NCBI GenBank assembly: GCA_030549335.1
Contig: CM060194.1
Span: 20,772,171 to 20,836,170 of the forward strand
Length of the DNA stretch: 64,000 nucleotides
Source: Pontederia crassipes
Taxonomy: Eukaryota; Streptophyta; Magnoliopsida; Commelinales; Pontederiaceae
Reading direction: 5' to 3'
Shown here: piece after piece, positions 12,155 through 24,500 of the stretch
Layout: every line of letters starts with the position of its first letter
Numbering within the stretch: position 1 is the stretch's first letter
Translations under genes and position numbers: made by a program
The notes under the pieces: generated by a model
Told to the model about the DNA's origin: nothing
What the model saw: the letters and a program-made list of their open reading frames with translations, nothing else
Database searches by the model: none

Positions 12155-15057
12155 TCACTTGAATATTTCCATGTTAAAATGACGCATTTTGCATCTACTG
12201 ATGGCCAAGCTCTTGTCAATATGGATGATGAATTTAAGCTTTGTAATCGCCTTAGCCCACTGACGAATTAATTCAGGTCGTCGATACTCCGAGATGAATT
12301 CAGCAATTTCTTCCTCTCTTAGATGATTCATTTGGTCGGTAGCTGGATCTGTAAGAAGCATGGACGTACGAGCTTCTTGACATGAAGTATTGTACAGTTG
12401 TGAGAAATGACTGCAGCTCTCAGCATGATCATGATCCCGGAATTCATCGCATGGAACCTCGTTGCCCTTGAAGCATTGTGTTCGATTTGAAAACACTTGA
12501 GTACTGTTCCATCCACCTGTGCCAAAAAGAGCCAACTTCTGGGTTTCAATTTATTAATTCCATCAAGCACACATGGTGGTAATTTTTTTTTCATTCTTTC
12601 TTGCTGAACTTAACTGCCATGATGTCTTAACTCTTACCTATAGGATTTTCCTGTTGCCTGCCAAAAGAATGTGTTGGATTGCTTCCAATCATCATGGGGT
12701 CACATGGTACGATATAATCAGGATCCAGAAAGGCCATCTTTTTCCAGTTTTCAAGAGAAGCCTGCATTAACATGAGAAAAAGTTATTTAACATATAATAA
12801 GAATATCTAGGGAATATTGCTGTGCAAGCATTATATATCTAGTAAGCTTCTTTTAACCCTTTTAGTGGCACTTTTAACCTGAACCTATCGGAAACTCATT
12901 GACTCAATTTAGCGATCAGAAGATTTCGAAAAGAAGACATCATGAGTCATGTATGATCAACTGATGAATGAATCAGTTTGTAGTGTATTATTGTTCTTAT
13001 TATTATCATTATTTTGAGGGAAAGTTGAAACCTTCTGATGGGCATTGAGGTTGTCAATGGTGCAAAAATGTTCTCCAAAGTGTACTCCAAGAAGCCGATA
13101 GAAGGAGTTGAAAAGGAGCGTTGTTCCTACTTCAACAACATGATAGCAGTAACGCTCATCTCCTGGATGGCATTCCCTAGCATTATCAATGGTTGCTTCC
13201 CATGTCGCGGGTGCAACTCCTTTCTTGTTTCCATCCAAACTTCTAATCAACTAAACGTTCACAAGGAAAAGTGAGAAGAAGGATGACAACATTAGCAATA
13301 TGGTATCCGTTTATAAGAATGAACATTGAGGCTTGAGCACAGAAAACATTATTACCTTGCTTACATTGCGCAACCCTTCGGGATCTCTAGAATGGGCCCT
13401 CAAGAGTTGCTGCACTGTAGAGATCCCAGCATCAAGCAGCCTCTTGTGAATCTCCCCATCCTTGTGAATTCCTTCCAAGTAATAAACTTTATCGGTCGGA
13501 GAGGGAGGATGATGCTTCTTGTAAGCTGAAATTTAGCACGGTTAATAGAGGAAACACACATTATAAGCCAGAGGGAGTGATTCATTTTAGATTATAGTTC
13601 TTTCAGATCGAGTTTTCCATGACACTTGAAACAGGAATTCTGCAGAAAATAGTCATTTCTGTCTTGTATTCATATGAAGGAACTTGCTCCCATATATGAA
13701 CTACAAGAATCGAATAGCACTCATCCTCATCGATGACTGAAACAAGTTAGTTATTTATCTGCAGCGAAAATGTTCGTCTCTTCAAGAGAAGACTCGTTCT
13801 TGAACTCACCTTTTAAACGACCTTCATTGACTACGAAACATCTGCTGATTCCTTCTTCCACTTCCGCATCTTCACTTTTGCGCAATCTCAGAGCCAGTCT
13901 GAACATTCGACTCCTTGTCCAGGAAGAGTTATCTGTAAATTTGATATTAGGAAGATAGCCAACACCTTGGTTCAGCTTAATAACAACGTCTCCCAACAGC
14001 AACGGTGGTCTTCCCTGTCTTGCATTCACGATATGCCTCTTGAATGTCTCCTTAGACCACTTTTCTTGCTCATCGGCGGCACAGAAGTCGCCGTCGAGAA
14101 CCACGACTTCGACCTTTGCAGAAGACCAAGGAGCAGAAATCACTGTGCATTTCAGAACGGTGTCAAAGATGGCAATCTCCACATCCTTGCCGTCCTTTGA
14201 CTTCACTTTGTAATTTGTATAAAGTCTTTCTGGTAAATCATTCTGGAATCGCAATTGGTATCTAGCTCTCGAGTTCTCGTTCACTGGCAGCCTGCAACAA
14301 AATAGCTCGACGCGATTATTTTCTTTTGGTATCAAAATCAGATGTGCTAGAAGGCTAATAAAATCAACTTCGGCCAATCGAAAGACCAATGCATGCGTGA
14401 AGATAAAGTTTCTGTTTAATCCCACTCCATAGACATTAATTCATAATAGTGAAGAATTGCCGAGCAGAAGAAACGCTAAAAACATGAGTCTCTTACCTCG
14501 GATTTGGCAGATCAGAATTGGCAAGAATCTTCTCTAATTCTTCTCTCACCTGCATCATAAATGCAAACAGTAAAGACTCGATAGCGCGAATATTCAATAG
14601 AACATCTGATTTAACTACAATGCATACTTCAGACATGAGGCAGAGTGTCAGATTGCTATCAATTAGAAATTTCAACAAGGATGTGCTCATCCCTTTACCA
14701 TTACAGTCAATAGATAATTGAGCAGGACTTTTAAGGTACACAGAAGCATGAGGAGGAGGAGAGATTAAGGTCAAAAGATCCAATCTTTTTACCACTCTTC
14801 GGAGATTCGGCTCCAGCACCATCAGGCGGCTCAGCAGGAACTCCGCGCCCATGACCTCGCTGAAGTCAGATTCAGAGGAAAGAAATAGAGATGAGCAAAA
14901 AATTCAAAGCGAGAGTTGGAACCCCCTCAACGCAGGGAAATGGACGAACTCACAGTATGAGGGGTCGCCAGCGCTTCAGCTCCCTGGGCGGCTCTCCGTC
15001 CTCCCCTTCCCCTTCCCCCTCCACGCATCGCCATGGGCGCTTGTTCGAACCGGCCAT
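12155..15057 (-). CDS. CBP60: CBP60-family calmodulin-binding protein
   Basis: Eight exons: 15057-14954, 14859-14793, 14549-14497, 14291-13810, 13525-13365, 13250-13032, 12761-12638 and 12516-12155, all with GT-AG junctions and frame kept to TGA (523 aa). CBP60 proteins are plant-specific DNA-binding transcription regulators, many binding calmodulin, with roles in salicylate-linked immunity and stress. The family core is clear: L-E-P-N-L-R-R-V-V-R-E-E-L-E (residues about 49-64), then K-V-E-V-V-V-L-D-G-D-F, G-R-P-P-L-L-L-G-D-V, F-T-D-N-S-S-W-T-R-S-R-M-F-R-L and H-K-R-L-L-D-A-G-I. The start at 15057 was chosen because only this frame joins exon 2 in phase and gives a basic K-R stretch as in relatives; an ATG at 15034 is out of phase. 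The exon 6-7 joint looks shorter than usual, lacking the common Y-V-D-x-L-V segment. A basic, hydrophobic C-terminus (about residues 485-520) could bind calmodulin. Which CBP60 clade is not clear. Confidence 0.92.
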
Positions 15058-16479
15058 GGGAGAGAGGGAGAGAGAGAGCTGCAGTGTTGAACACAGAAAG
15101 AGAGAGAGAGAGCTGCAGTGTCGCTCTGGCTTGGTGATCAGCTACGTGTTTAAAGGGCTCCAAATGAAATTACCAAACAAATGCAGAGAATCTTCTTACA
15201 ATTGGCAAGTTGTTGCTCGTAGACATCGTCTGAAAACACGTAGATTCGACGAAAACTGTACAATTACTGTGCATGATGCTGATGTGAGTTGACTACGACT
15301 ATGAGGAGGCGTCTCATGCATGAAATAACAGTTGCACGTTCTTCATGTCAAACCGTCAAGAGTGACAGAAGAGAAAGGAAAGTAATAGATGGGGGAAAAA
15401 ATAAAGAACATTCAATTGTTTATAATTGGTAACACAAACAAATTATCAATTTTTTATAACAAATGTTTGGAATTTATTATATTAATGTATTCTAATTATG
15501 AACAAAAAATCCATAATTATCAAATGGTGGATCTAAGCCTGCATTGCACAGCTTTGGCAAGCTTTCATAGCAGCCGAAATCGTAGACTTTGTGCCAATGT
15601 AGGCGTCACGTACTTTACTAAAATTATATGCTGAAGGATATTAATGAAAAAGAAAGATAAAAAAAATTGGGCCAAATTTTATTGGTGGATATTAATGGAA
15701 ACAAAATTGAACGGGAAGCTTCAATGTTGATAGCCCTCACTATTTCCACTTCAGATGCACGGGGACGAAAGCTCGTTGGGCATTATATCTCTCACGTACA
15801 AAAATAAAAAATAAAAAATAAAAATAAAAATAAAACATAGAACGTGCAGTGATACTCGTAAATCAGATATCGTAAATTCAAATTCCATATGTACTTTGAT
15901 ACTTATCTTTCTCATATGCCTTTGTAGGTGTGACTATGAAAACAAAGATACATTAGTTGGATCCGACGGACGACCGAGATCAAATATCCAGATTAGGGGT
16001 ATTGGATGTGGCTGCCCCACCTCCCCTTCGCCTCTTCTCACTAGTAAAATACACTACAAATAATATCCAAGCCATATCTCACAAAGTCACAAGAAAGGAA
16101 TTATGAAATCTTCTGTATGCAGCGACATTTAACAGCATCCCTATCAAATGTGACAGCTGATCATTTTATTCCACAAAGTGAGTGTTCCGAGAAAGAACAC
16201 TAAAAGTACTATTGTGCTTTTAAGTATATGAACATGTAATGTAAGGACTACTATACATAATATAATTGTTCAATAAAACATTAATTGAACCAAGATCCAC
16301 CATCCTCAAGAAAATACAAGCGTTGTGTGTGGTATGCTTCTGGGGCTTCAAGCCACCTTCCCAGTTCCTGTTCTGTTCTGCTGAGGGTCACCATATAAGT
16401 GCATCAACCTGCCATCAATATACCTCTGTGTCCTGCCCTGATGACAGTTTGCCGGAATATTGAGCCCAGATAGCTTTCG
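15058..16479. other. Intergenic: CBP60 upstream region and Di19 downstream region
   Basis: 15060-15125 holds two copies of a GA-run followed by AGCTGCAGTGT, probably in the CBP60 5' leader. 15799-15838 is an A-rich repeat of AAAAAT units. No gene, and no mobile element that I could name, was recognised in the rest. Confidence 0.6.
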
Positions 16480-19400
16480 TCACAAGGCATCTTCAAATAT
16501 GGTAGAAAGCACAAGCCCCTGCACAAACTCATTCCTCAGTGTTCTCTCCTCTTGATCTTTGTCTGACAGAGGTGTCTCCAAGCTGGCAAAAAGGGTTTCA
16601 GAAGTCTGATGAATGACATGAGGACCCAAGAAAAACATAAGAACCAAAACAATAGAACTATTGTTATCTGTGAGCATAGATAAGAATCCTGGAATCCAAC
16701 AATTAAACATGTGCTGTAAATTATCAAAATAATCTCCGAAATGACGAGTGCAACAGGCAGCAGGAAAAGGAGAAGAATTTTGATGTTTCACCCATCATGA
16801 TAACATTTTGACAATGAATAAGGCACAGATAGAATCATCATAGTGGAAGTAATTAGAACGATCATGATAAAGCACAGGTGAACAGCAGCCTCGGTCCACC
16901 TTAGCTTCTATGAAAGCATTAACCTTTTAGTAGTATGCACATCACATAAGGCTATAGATCTTTTCACAAACATCATTATGTAAAAGAATCTACCAACATG
17001 TAAAAGCATCAATTGCAAAAAAAATTGTGGGATCTTGCCTGAAATACAATTACTTGTATGCCTTATGAAATATGAGATTTTTCCTTGCTGCAGTTTATTG
17101 TTTTGGCACATCAAAAGTTTACTGGTCAGAGATGTGGCAAATATGCAATTTCTTGTCAAGTACTATATTGTAGTTCTGACGTCCCAAAACATACAGAATT
17201 AATGTCAGAACATGCACTAACCAACCTGAGCAATGCTGGTCCCTGAGTGTCCTCTAAACTACCTTTTTTTTTAGGCAATGTCCTCTAAACTATAAATCTC
17301 AAACCAAACAAATCATCTGCTATCAGTTGCCACAGGCCTGAGCTCTTACATTTACGTGATACAATGGCCGTCAAACCAAACTAAATAAGTTAATGGTTGG
17401 CAAGAGACAATGACCTACAGCTGCATTTGAATTCCATGCCCCAAAATTACCCTACAGGCAGAAATTTGACAATGACCACCATGAATGATGTATCTTCAAA
17501 AATCATCTTTGCAAACAAGTTTTTTAGATTCCAAGAAACAGATCAGTCCTCTCAGACTTTTCCAACTAAGTACTTGACCATGGTTCGTGAAATGAGAATA
17601 TCCTCTATTAACCTTTTGCTACATTCCATAATATGCCAAATTCAACTTCCTGTGTTCATCTTTATCATTTATCAACTTGTGATACCATACTTGTTTACAT
17701 GAAGGCCGGACTTGAGCAAGAGAAAATGGAAGATATGGCACTTTATCATTTCATATTTGTTATGGGCCAAAGGTACAAGAATGGTCAACTTAGTAGTCGC
17801 AATAACCAGAAGAGTTACTCCCTTCCCATTCGTTTTCAAGTCTGAATGTAAATCTAAACACAAAGACAAATGCCCTGGAATGAATGACAAGACATGTTGC
17901 ACTAAATAGCTCGTTTAATTTTCATGTACATCAACTCCAATGACTTTATTTCTTGCATCCCAAAACAAACCAAAGACAAATATTTATCAAGTTAATTAAG
18001 GATCTTAATATAACAAACCATTTGTTTCATTGACAACATTTACCGATTTACATCTCAAACCATGTGCTCCATTGAACATTAGATGTCAATTACATTGGTG
18101 ATTGCCTAATGTGACGTTCATTAGGAAAAGCATATAACCGATATCTAGATACCACAATAATTAAGAGAAATTCAGTGCTCAAAATGACAAAGAGATATGT
18201 ACCTTTCCACCACTTCCCCATTGGATATCTTGGCAGCCCCTCTTTCCTCCGGTGGTTCAAGTTCTACACCTTTAGGTGGCTCAGTCATGGGTAAGTTAAC
18301 AATAAATGATGACAGAAACTGATCAGGTGCAGTGTTAGGAGTCCGTGTGTATGGAGGACCGCCATAGAGATATTGTTGTTTCCCCTCCTCCAAATCCTTA
18401 TTCAGTAATAAAAGTGCAGAGTTGGACTCTAGAGTGCTTTTGGATACTCTCCTCTTACGATGAGTGTACGTTCTTGTTAAGGAAAAAGTGAAATATTCAA
18501 GATAACATACAGTTATCCGCATGTCAATAAACCAACTTCAAAAGAAACTCTCGAATCATGCATCAAATCTAATAATATCATCATGTCCCTTTTCTTTTTG
18601 ATCTAGATTGAACTTCTTAACATAAGAAAAAGGATATCTTAAAGAAATTTTCATGCTCAATAGTTACGTGCCCAAGTAAATCCATCCCAACTCTAGATGC
18701 ACAAAGAGGACACACCTGTGAAAGAAAACAGAATCACATTTAAGAATTACCCAACATCACGTTAAAAATGAATTAACGCATGTGAATGCAGACTTTGATA
18801 TGTCCTATATTTGTTTCCCTTGTGTTGCTGATACCTCATAACCTCATATGTGCAAAGAAAAGAAATGCAGAATGCATAAAGTCAACCTGAGGTGGAGTCG
18901 CTAATGTCTCTGCTAGGGTTATTGTCACGTAAATAGGGGAGGCCACCATGGTATACTTTTGAAAGATTAGCAAGACAGATAACATTTAGCGAGCAAATCA
19001 ACAAATTTAAGACAATATTAAATTGTGAACTTTATGCAATAATTTATATTGCAGACGGCAATTAACCACAAACCAAAATTTTCCTTATCGGTTTTCAACA
19101 GGTTCAAAAATAGGCAATAAGTACATTACATCACAATACCGATTCGGAACCCTTGTTCTTCAACATGAGCTTGAAGAGCAAACAACTTAATTACTGATGC
19201 ATGTGGGCCAGAAAATTTACAGACAACATTATCTTTAACATTAGTACTAGAAGGGGAGACTATCAAGCACTGTGAGAAAAGAACACTACAGCACAGAGAA
19301 ACAAAATATCTAAGTAACTAAAGTCATCAAAAGAAACAGAACAATTTGGTTAAATCCCATAATCACGGAATGACAAAGATTCCTACTCATATGGGGAATG

Positions 19401-20086
19401 CTAAAAACATAATTTTGTAACTACGACTAATTTCCATATTGTAGTCAGTCATATCAATGCTACAACCAACAGGGAAATATCCTAATACTTCCAAAATCGC
19501 TAAAGGGCGATAGAAGCCAAAAACTAAGTGCCGACGCCACGAAATCCCAACTCTTTTCTGATATCTGAAGAAAAAACAGAAAGATGCGTTCTTGGCAATT
19601 ATAAAGTGGCAAAAACGAGCTACATAAGAAAACAAGCAAACACTCATGACACTTGCAAAACCGAAGCAGACCAGAAGAAAAGATGCAAAAGAAACTAAAA
19701 TGAGATGAGTGCGGATTCTGACATTTAGCCCTCTCTTGGCTTCCATGGGGTGCTCGTCGTCGATGTGGAAGCACAGGCCGACGAGGTCGAAATCCTCGGC
19801 GCAGAACGGGCAGGCGAACTCGACCCTCTGCTCGTCCTCAGCTGAATCCATCATATCCTCCAGTCCCAGAAGCGTCTCTAAAAACCCACCAAAACCCGAA
19901 ACAAAGCAGACCCCAAATAAAAAACCACAAACAACTCAGTCGAAGAACAGAAAAAGAAAACTCGAACAGAACGGAAACGAAACCAAACGAGTTCGAAGAA
20001 GAGCGCCCATCACCTAATCGATACTGGAGCGTGGAGTGGCGGCGACTGGAGGCGGCGGAGAGGCGGCTCCGGGAATCGTCCTCCAT
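16480..20086 (-). CDS. Di19: Di19 (drought-induced 19) zinc-finger protein
   Basis: Five exons: 20086-20014, 19877-19723, 18715-18638, 18465-18203 and 16582-16480; frame is kept to TGA (223 aa, the usual family size). Di19 proteins are plant nuclear zinc-finger regulators of drought, salt and light responses, often phosphorylated by calcium-dependent kinases. Two atypical C2H2 fingers are seen: C47-x2-C50-x11-H62-x4-H67 and C78-x2-C81-x10-H92-x4-H97. The C-terminal Di19 domain shows A-L-L-L-L-N-K-D-L-E-E-G and ends L-S-D-K-D-Q-E-E-R...F-V-Q-G-L-V-L-S-T-I. Exon 3 to exon 4 is joined by a U12-type AT-AC intron (18637-18466). The exon 2 donor (GTCAGA) is weak, but it is the one that keeps the frame and puts V-C-P-L-C next to the first finger. 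The last intron is long (about 1.6 kb). Confidence 0.92.
18466..18637 (-). other. U12-type AT-AC intron in Di19
   Basis: On the - strand the intron opens with ATATCCTTTT and closes with a perfect U12 branch site TTCCTTAAC followed by AAGAACGTAC. This is the minor-spliceosome AT-AC signature: consensus ATATCCTT donor and TTCCTTRAY branch site 10-15 nt before AC. The junction is phase 0 (F-F-K then T-H-R-K-R-R). No GT-AG alternative kept the frame: the only nearby GT (18621) is out of phase with the only nearby AG. Confidence 0.88.
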
Positions 20087-21190
20087 TGGCGTCGCGTCGC
20101 GTCGCGTCGTCTCCGAACAGCTCCTGCTGCAAAAAGCGGAAGAGAGAGGTCGGCAAGTTTCCTACGAGTCCATCCCAAAGAAGTTTCTCAGGGTTTTTAT
20201 TTGTAGGGTTTGGTGTTCGGTGTGTGATGCCTCCGCAGCGGATCGTGCAGTAATTTAATTCGTGGTGGAGCCACGTGCGCTATTGTTATATCGGCGGGTG
20301 CCGAGATGAGTTGTTTGTACCGGGATATATCGGACGCGATCTAGGAGTTGTCGTAATTCGTAAAGACGGATCAGATCTAGTGGAAGATCCAACCAAACTC
20401 ATCTTTATGTCTTTCGTAGTACACGTGTGTGGCTCTGAAGCACTAGAAAGTCTACTAAAAATAATTTTATCAGAATTATTGAATACGGAAAGGCTGACAC
20501 TATCGTCACTTGGACAATTATAAAAATATACACGCGATAGTAAATGGATTTAACGGCGTTAGGAGCACTGTGCTCCCATTTTCTCGACCCTTGGATCATG
20601 AATCAGATTCATACGCGTATTTCGATTTACGATCGACGAGTTAGATTCATTTTTTTTCATCTTCTTTGAAGTCGTCTGTCCTAACGTGCCGCCTCCACCT
20701 TTCCTCTTGTCCTTCTCTCTCTTCACGCGTCGTCGATCCGCCAACGTGTTCACCTCCTCTCTCCTTCGGTCCCTCGTCAATGCTCAACCCTACTCCTCTC
20801 ATCTCCTCGCTTCGATCCCTCTCGATCTCATCGACGCTCGACTCCACGAGGTCGTTCGTTGCAGTCGTCGCCTGCGTGACGTCGTCTACTTCCTCCGCCT
20901 ACGTGTTCTCTCTCTGCACGCTGTCGCGCTTCGACCTCCACCTTTTCTTATTCTCTGTGCCGATTCGAGTCGTCGCTGACCAAATCTGCACAGATCCGCG
21001 ATGCCGCCGACCTCGAGCATGCCCCACCGCACCCTCATCGACCCCCGTGACTACCTCCATCATAACCCTGTCAACCTCCGCGACGATTAGATCTGCGCCT
21101 GAGCTGCTGCTCGCCAATACCCATCGCAACCCCGCACCACTGTCGCGCGCCGACCCTTGCCGCACCCCCGTTGACCCGCACCATCGTCGC
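20087..21190. other. Intergenic, target region of the SIRE-like insertion
   Basis: GC-rich from about 20650, with a long open frame on + (20666-21283) that has serine- and proline-rich, low-complexity content and runs into the LTR, so it is not taken as a gene. The Di19 promoter should lie in 20087-20500; no clear TATA was seen. Confidence 0.5.
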
Positions 21191-21195
21191 CCAAC
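21191..21195. repeat. Target-site duplication, left copy
   Basis: CCAAC, repeated exactly at 25900-25904, flanks the SIRE-like element. Confidence 0.9.
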
Positions 21196-22409
21196 TGTAG
21201 GATCCCAAAAGACACCAAGAGTGGGGGTGAATTGGTGTTCTATTCGTAAATATCGATTCACAAAAATCATCGTGGAAGCTTAAAATCGATTCTTAAATCA
21301 TTTACAATTCAGATCATAAATTTAATATTAGAGGGAGAGAGAGAAAGAAAATTAAACGCAAATACACGGTGATTGTTGATGAGATTCGGTCACACTTTGA
21401 CATACATCCTCGTTTCGACTTCTCGACTTCGAAATCATCGGAGATTCCACTAAAACTCTTCCGTAATTTCAAATGGGGCAAGGAAGAACACCATTTACAT
21501 CAACCACATTTTCTCCGCTTCGAGAGGCAAGGCAACCTCTTCTCCTAAGAAGTTAATCTTTTATCTCGCTCAAAAGGTAAGATTTTGAATCTCTTTTAGA
21601 TAGGAGCTCTCTCAGTATTTTACTAAATAAAATATTTCTCTTTTTTACAAAATTAAGCTCACAAGAGAAGAAGAGAGAAAGAAAAGAAAATTAAAAATGA
21701 AAACTTTAAGAAGAATGTCTTCTTTTGATAACTTGAAGTTTTTCTTCAAGGCTTGGATGAGTGCACTTCCTTATGACTTTGGCACTCTTTTTATAGGTCT
21801 CTGCAAGTGAGAAAGTCGTTCAAAAATCATTTCACAATTTTCTCCTTCAAATTTGACCATTAGTATTCATTTGACTCGAAGGCTGGTCAACCGCACATAT
21901 GCACCGGTCGACCGGTACACTTTCTTTCATGAAAAATGTGACCGTTGACGAATTCTCAACTATCCGATCGACCTGTGTTTTGGATCGATCGATCGTTACC
22001 TCGATCGGTATAGTCTCGACATTCTGCTAGTTGAAATTGAGTATTTTCTGCACTAACTGGTCGACCTATGTTCTGGACCGGTCGACCGATATTCTGGACC
22101 GGTCGACCTGTGTTCCTGACCGGTTAACCTGTTTTCCAGATGACAGTTCGACCATCCTGCACTATTTTAAGCATAACTTTTTGCACAGTTATCCAAATGA
22201 GATGATTTTTTATTCTATGGAAAGCTAACAGAATTCTCTACAAATTTGATATTTAATATCTAATATGATCATAGTAATTATTTAATCAAAGTGTAGTGCA
22301 TAAAGTTATATCTTTATTCTTTAAAATTTTTTAATATTTTAATTTTAATCTTTCGAGGTTTGTATCATCAAAATATAATTTTATATATCATTAAAACTTA
22401 GATCCAACC
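21196..22409 (-). repeat. 3' LTR of the SIRE-like element
   Basis: On + it begins TGTAGGATCCC and ends GATCCAACC; on the element strand it therefore runs from GGTTGGATC (first base changed from the T of TGTTGGAT) to CCTACA. It aligns with 24719-25899 along its length, 1214 against 1181 bp, with point changes and small indels. TATA lies at about 21796-21786. Confidence 0.92.
21880..22145 (-). promoter_or_regulatory. U3 array of ACCGGTCGACCGGT-type palindromes
   Basis: Seven or so related palindromes start near 21903 (perfect 14-mer ACCGGTCGACCGGT), 21964, 21982, 22057, 22076, 22098 and 22119; the last four are spaced 19-22 bp. In element orientation they lie about 90-350 bp upstream of the TATA box. 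The other LTR carries the same array at about 25405-25650. Confidence 0.8.
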
Positions 22410-22440
22410 TTCTCCTCCTTTTTATAAAGACAAATCGAAA
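22396..22440 (-). other. Polypurine tract of the SIRE-like element
   Basis: On the - strand AAAAAGGAGGAGAAGG abuts the 3' LTR start (GGTTGGATC). A further G-run (AGGGGGAG) lies upstream at about 22910-22917. Confidence 0.8.
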
Positions 22441-23089
22441 AATATGAAAAATGTATAAGTTGCAAAAAAATTATAAAATAAGCTGTAAAATCAATTTTAC
22501 TCCTCCTAACACTCAACTTTTCCTTACAATGATATATATTCTCATAAGTATAAATTGTAAGGAACTCTTCATATAAAGTGAATATTTTTCCTCCTTTTAT
22601 TTCATAAAAAAAGAATAATTTGTATATGAAGCATATAGGAAATCATATGTAACTCCTCCTTAATCATGCCATCTTTGAAAAAAAATTATTTTCCCCTTTT
22701 TTTCATATTAGAAATATGTAAAATATTGCATCATAAAGAGTTAGTATGTAAGAAATAACTCTCCCTAAATTTATGATTATTTTATAATGGTGAAATGAAA
22801 ACAATTTGATGAAGGCCAAAATTATTTATATATATATTAATAATCAAAATATGACATAAAACTTTGATACAACAATGATATTCATGATATGTCAAAATAA
22901 AGTTTAGTATGCTCCCCCTATCACTATTACCAATTTTAGATGTTCTCTCTTTTCAAAAAAATAGTAATTTTGAATTTTAAGTGAAATCAAAGATAAATGA
23001 TACTTTTACCATAACCTTTGCCTTCACATTTTCAATTCATCATTTGCTTTACATGTGAGGCACATCTGAAAAACAATCATTTAAACTTT

Positions 23090-24500
23090 GGTATCCAAAC
23101 TTCTTTGGGTCCAATTTTATTAGCCAAAGTTCCTTTTGGAATCCATATCATCCTATGTTTTGAAAATTTCTTACTTTGCATTGATAAGCATAATGGCCAT
23201 AAAATTCACATGCAAAACATGTAATATGTGATTTTCTATCGTAGGAATGATTAGACTTTCAATAAGAGTTTTCATGTCCAAAGTATTTCGTAAAATTATC
23301 TTTCTTTACATAACAACTAGTTTTATCACTATTTTGTGAATTTTTCAAAAGATCATTTTCCTTCTTTGCTTTTTCTAAAGAACATGCTAGTTTTACAATT
23401 TCACATGCATGTGTAATTTCTAGAGTTTCAATTTTATTTTTTAGGTTTTCATTATCCATAAAACATGTATTTTTTTTCTTCTTTTAAATTTTTAATCTCA
23501 TGTCGTAATTTTTCATTTTCCTCTTTGAATGAGTAATATCTTTTTATAAGGAAGGAAAGTTCTTTATTTACATCTAAAGAAAAAATTTCTTCGGAAGAGC
23601 TCGATGAGTCCTTATTTGAAGGATTAGAAATTACATCATCGTCATGTGCCATTAAGCATAACTATGCTTCATCACTGGAAGAGTTTGACGAGTCACTTGT
23701 TTCACTTGACTTTTCATACTTTTTCTTTTTACCTTTTCGAGGTCTTTTCTTTGTGATTTTTGTATGATCTTCGGGTAGGTCTCATCCGTTTCTTTCTTCT
23801 TCACCAACTTGAGATAGTTATCTAGTTTTTTTGTGTAGCGAGCGAGTCTCTTTTCGTCCACTTCTTCTTCACTTGAGTCTCTTCATTTGCATTTGTCTTT
23901 AATGTCAATGTTTTCTTATTGGAAGCTTTTCTTCTTGATCTTCTTAGATTGAGATCTCATATGTTAAAAGTGAATCAATAGGATCATCAAAATTCAATTT
24001 GTTCAGATCTTTTTCTTCAATCACGATCCTTTTCGTATACCATTTGGAGGAGAGAGATCTGAGAATCTTTTTCACTTTTTGAGAGTTAGTTCTTGGCTCG
24101 CCCAATAAGGCTAAGCCATTCAAAATATCATTAAACCGAGCTACCATATCATTTATGACTCGCCCAATAAGACTAAGTCATTCAAAATATCATTAAACCG
24201 AACTACCATATCATTTATGGATTCATTATCATGCATTTTGAAAGAATCATATTGATGGTTTAAAATATTCAATTTAGATTCTTTAACTTTGTCGGTTCCT
24301 TCATAAGTAGTGTTAAGCTTTTTCCAAATTTCGATTGTAGTTTCACAACTTGAAATTCGGTTAAACTCCGTTGAATCCAAAGCACAATAAAATATATTTT
24401 TGACTTTCCAATCAAGTTTTAAAAAAAAAATTTCTTTTTCTTTAGAATCAGTAGGTAACTTTTCATGAACATAATAACTTTTTTCAACTATGTCCCACAT
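23090..24500 (-). pseudogene. Copia gag (UBN2/DUF4219 type) with CCHC knuckle, frameshifted
   Basis: The N-terminal part (24500-24153, 115 codons) reads as a copia gag of the UBN2 group (M-W-D-I-V-E...W-K-K-L-N-T-T-Y-E-G-T...). A 62-bp tandem duplication (24096-24219) then shifts the frame, and the gag continues at 24147-23944 with S-L-S-S-K-W and L-L-T-Y-E. Lysine- and glutamate-rich coiled-coil-like stretches follow. At 23219-23178 an intact CCHC knuckle C-x2-C-x4-H-x4-C is seen, followed by two W-I-P-K stretches down to about 23090, typical of SIRE gag ends. Several stops separate the pieces. Confidence 0.85.
24096..24219. repeat. 62-bp tandem duplication inside gag
   Basis: CTCGCCCAATAAG...TATCATTTATG occurs at 24096-24157 and again at 24158-24219 with four or five differences. 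Since 62 = 3n+2, it causes the gag frameshift and repeats the encoded R-F-N-D-I-L-N segment. Confidence 0.92.

Noticed and set aside
14954..15034. CBP60 start at the ATG at 15034
   Set aside because: It leaves exon 1 in phase 0, while exon 2 needs two bases from exon 1; the ATG at 15057 fits.
15840..15960. tRNA-like box B resemblance (AAATTCAAATTCC)
   Set aside because: No matching box A at the right distance and no SINE tail; too weak.
18621..18638. GT donor at 18621-18620 for Di19 exon 3
   Set aside because: It gives the wrong phase for exon 4 and adds residues unlike the family; the AT-AC pair fits exactly.
20666..21283. 205-codon open frame
   Set aside because: Serine- and proline-rich, no known domain, and its end lies within the SIRE-like LTR.
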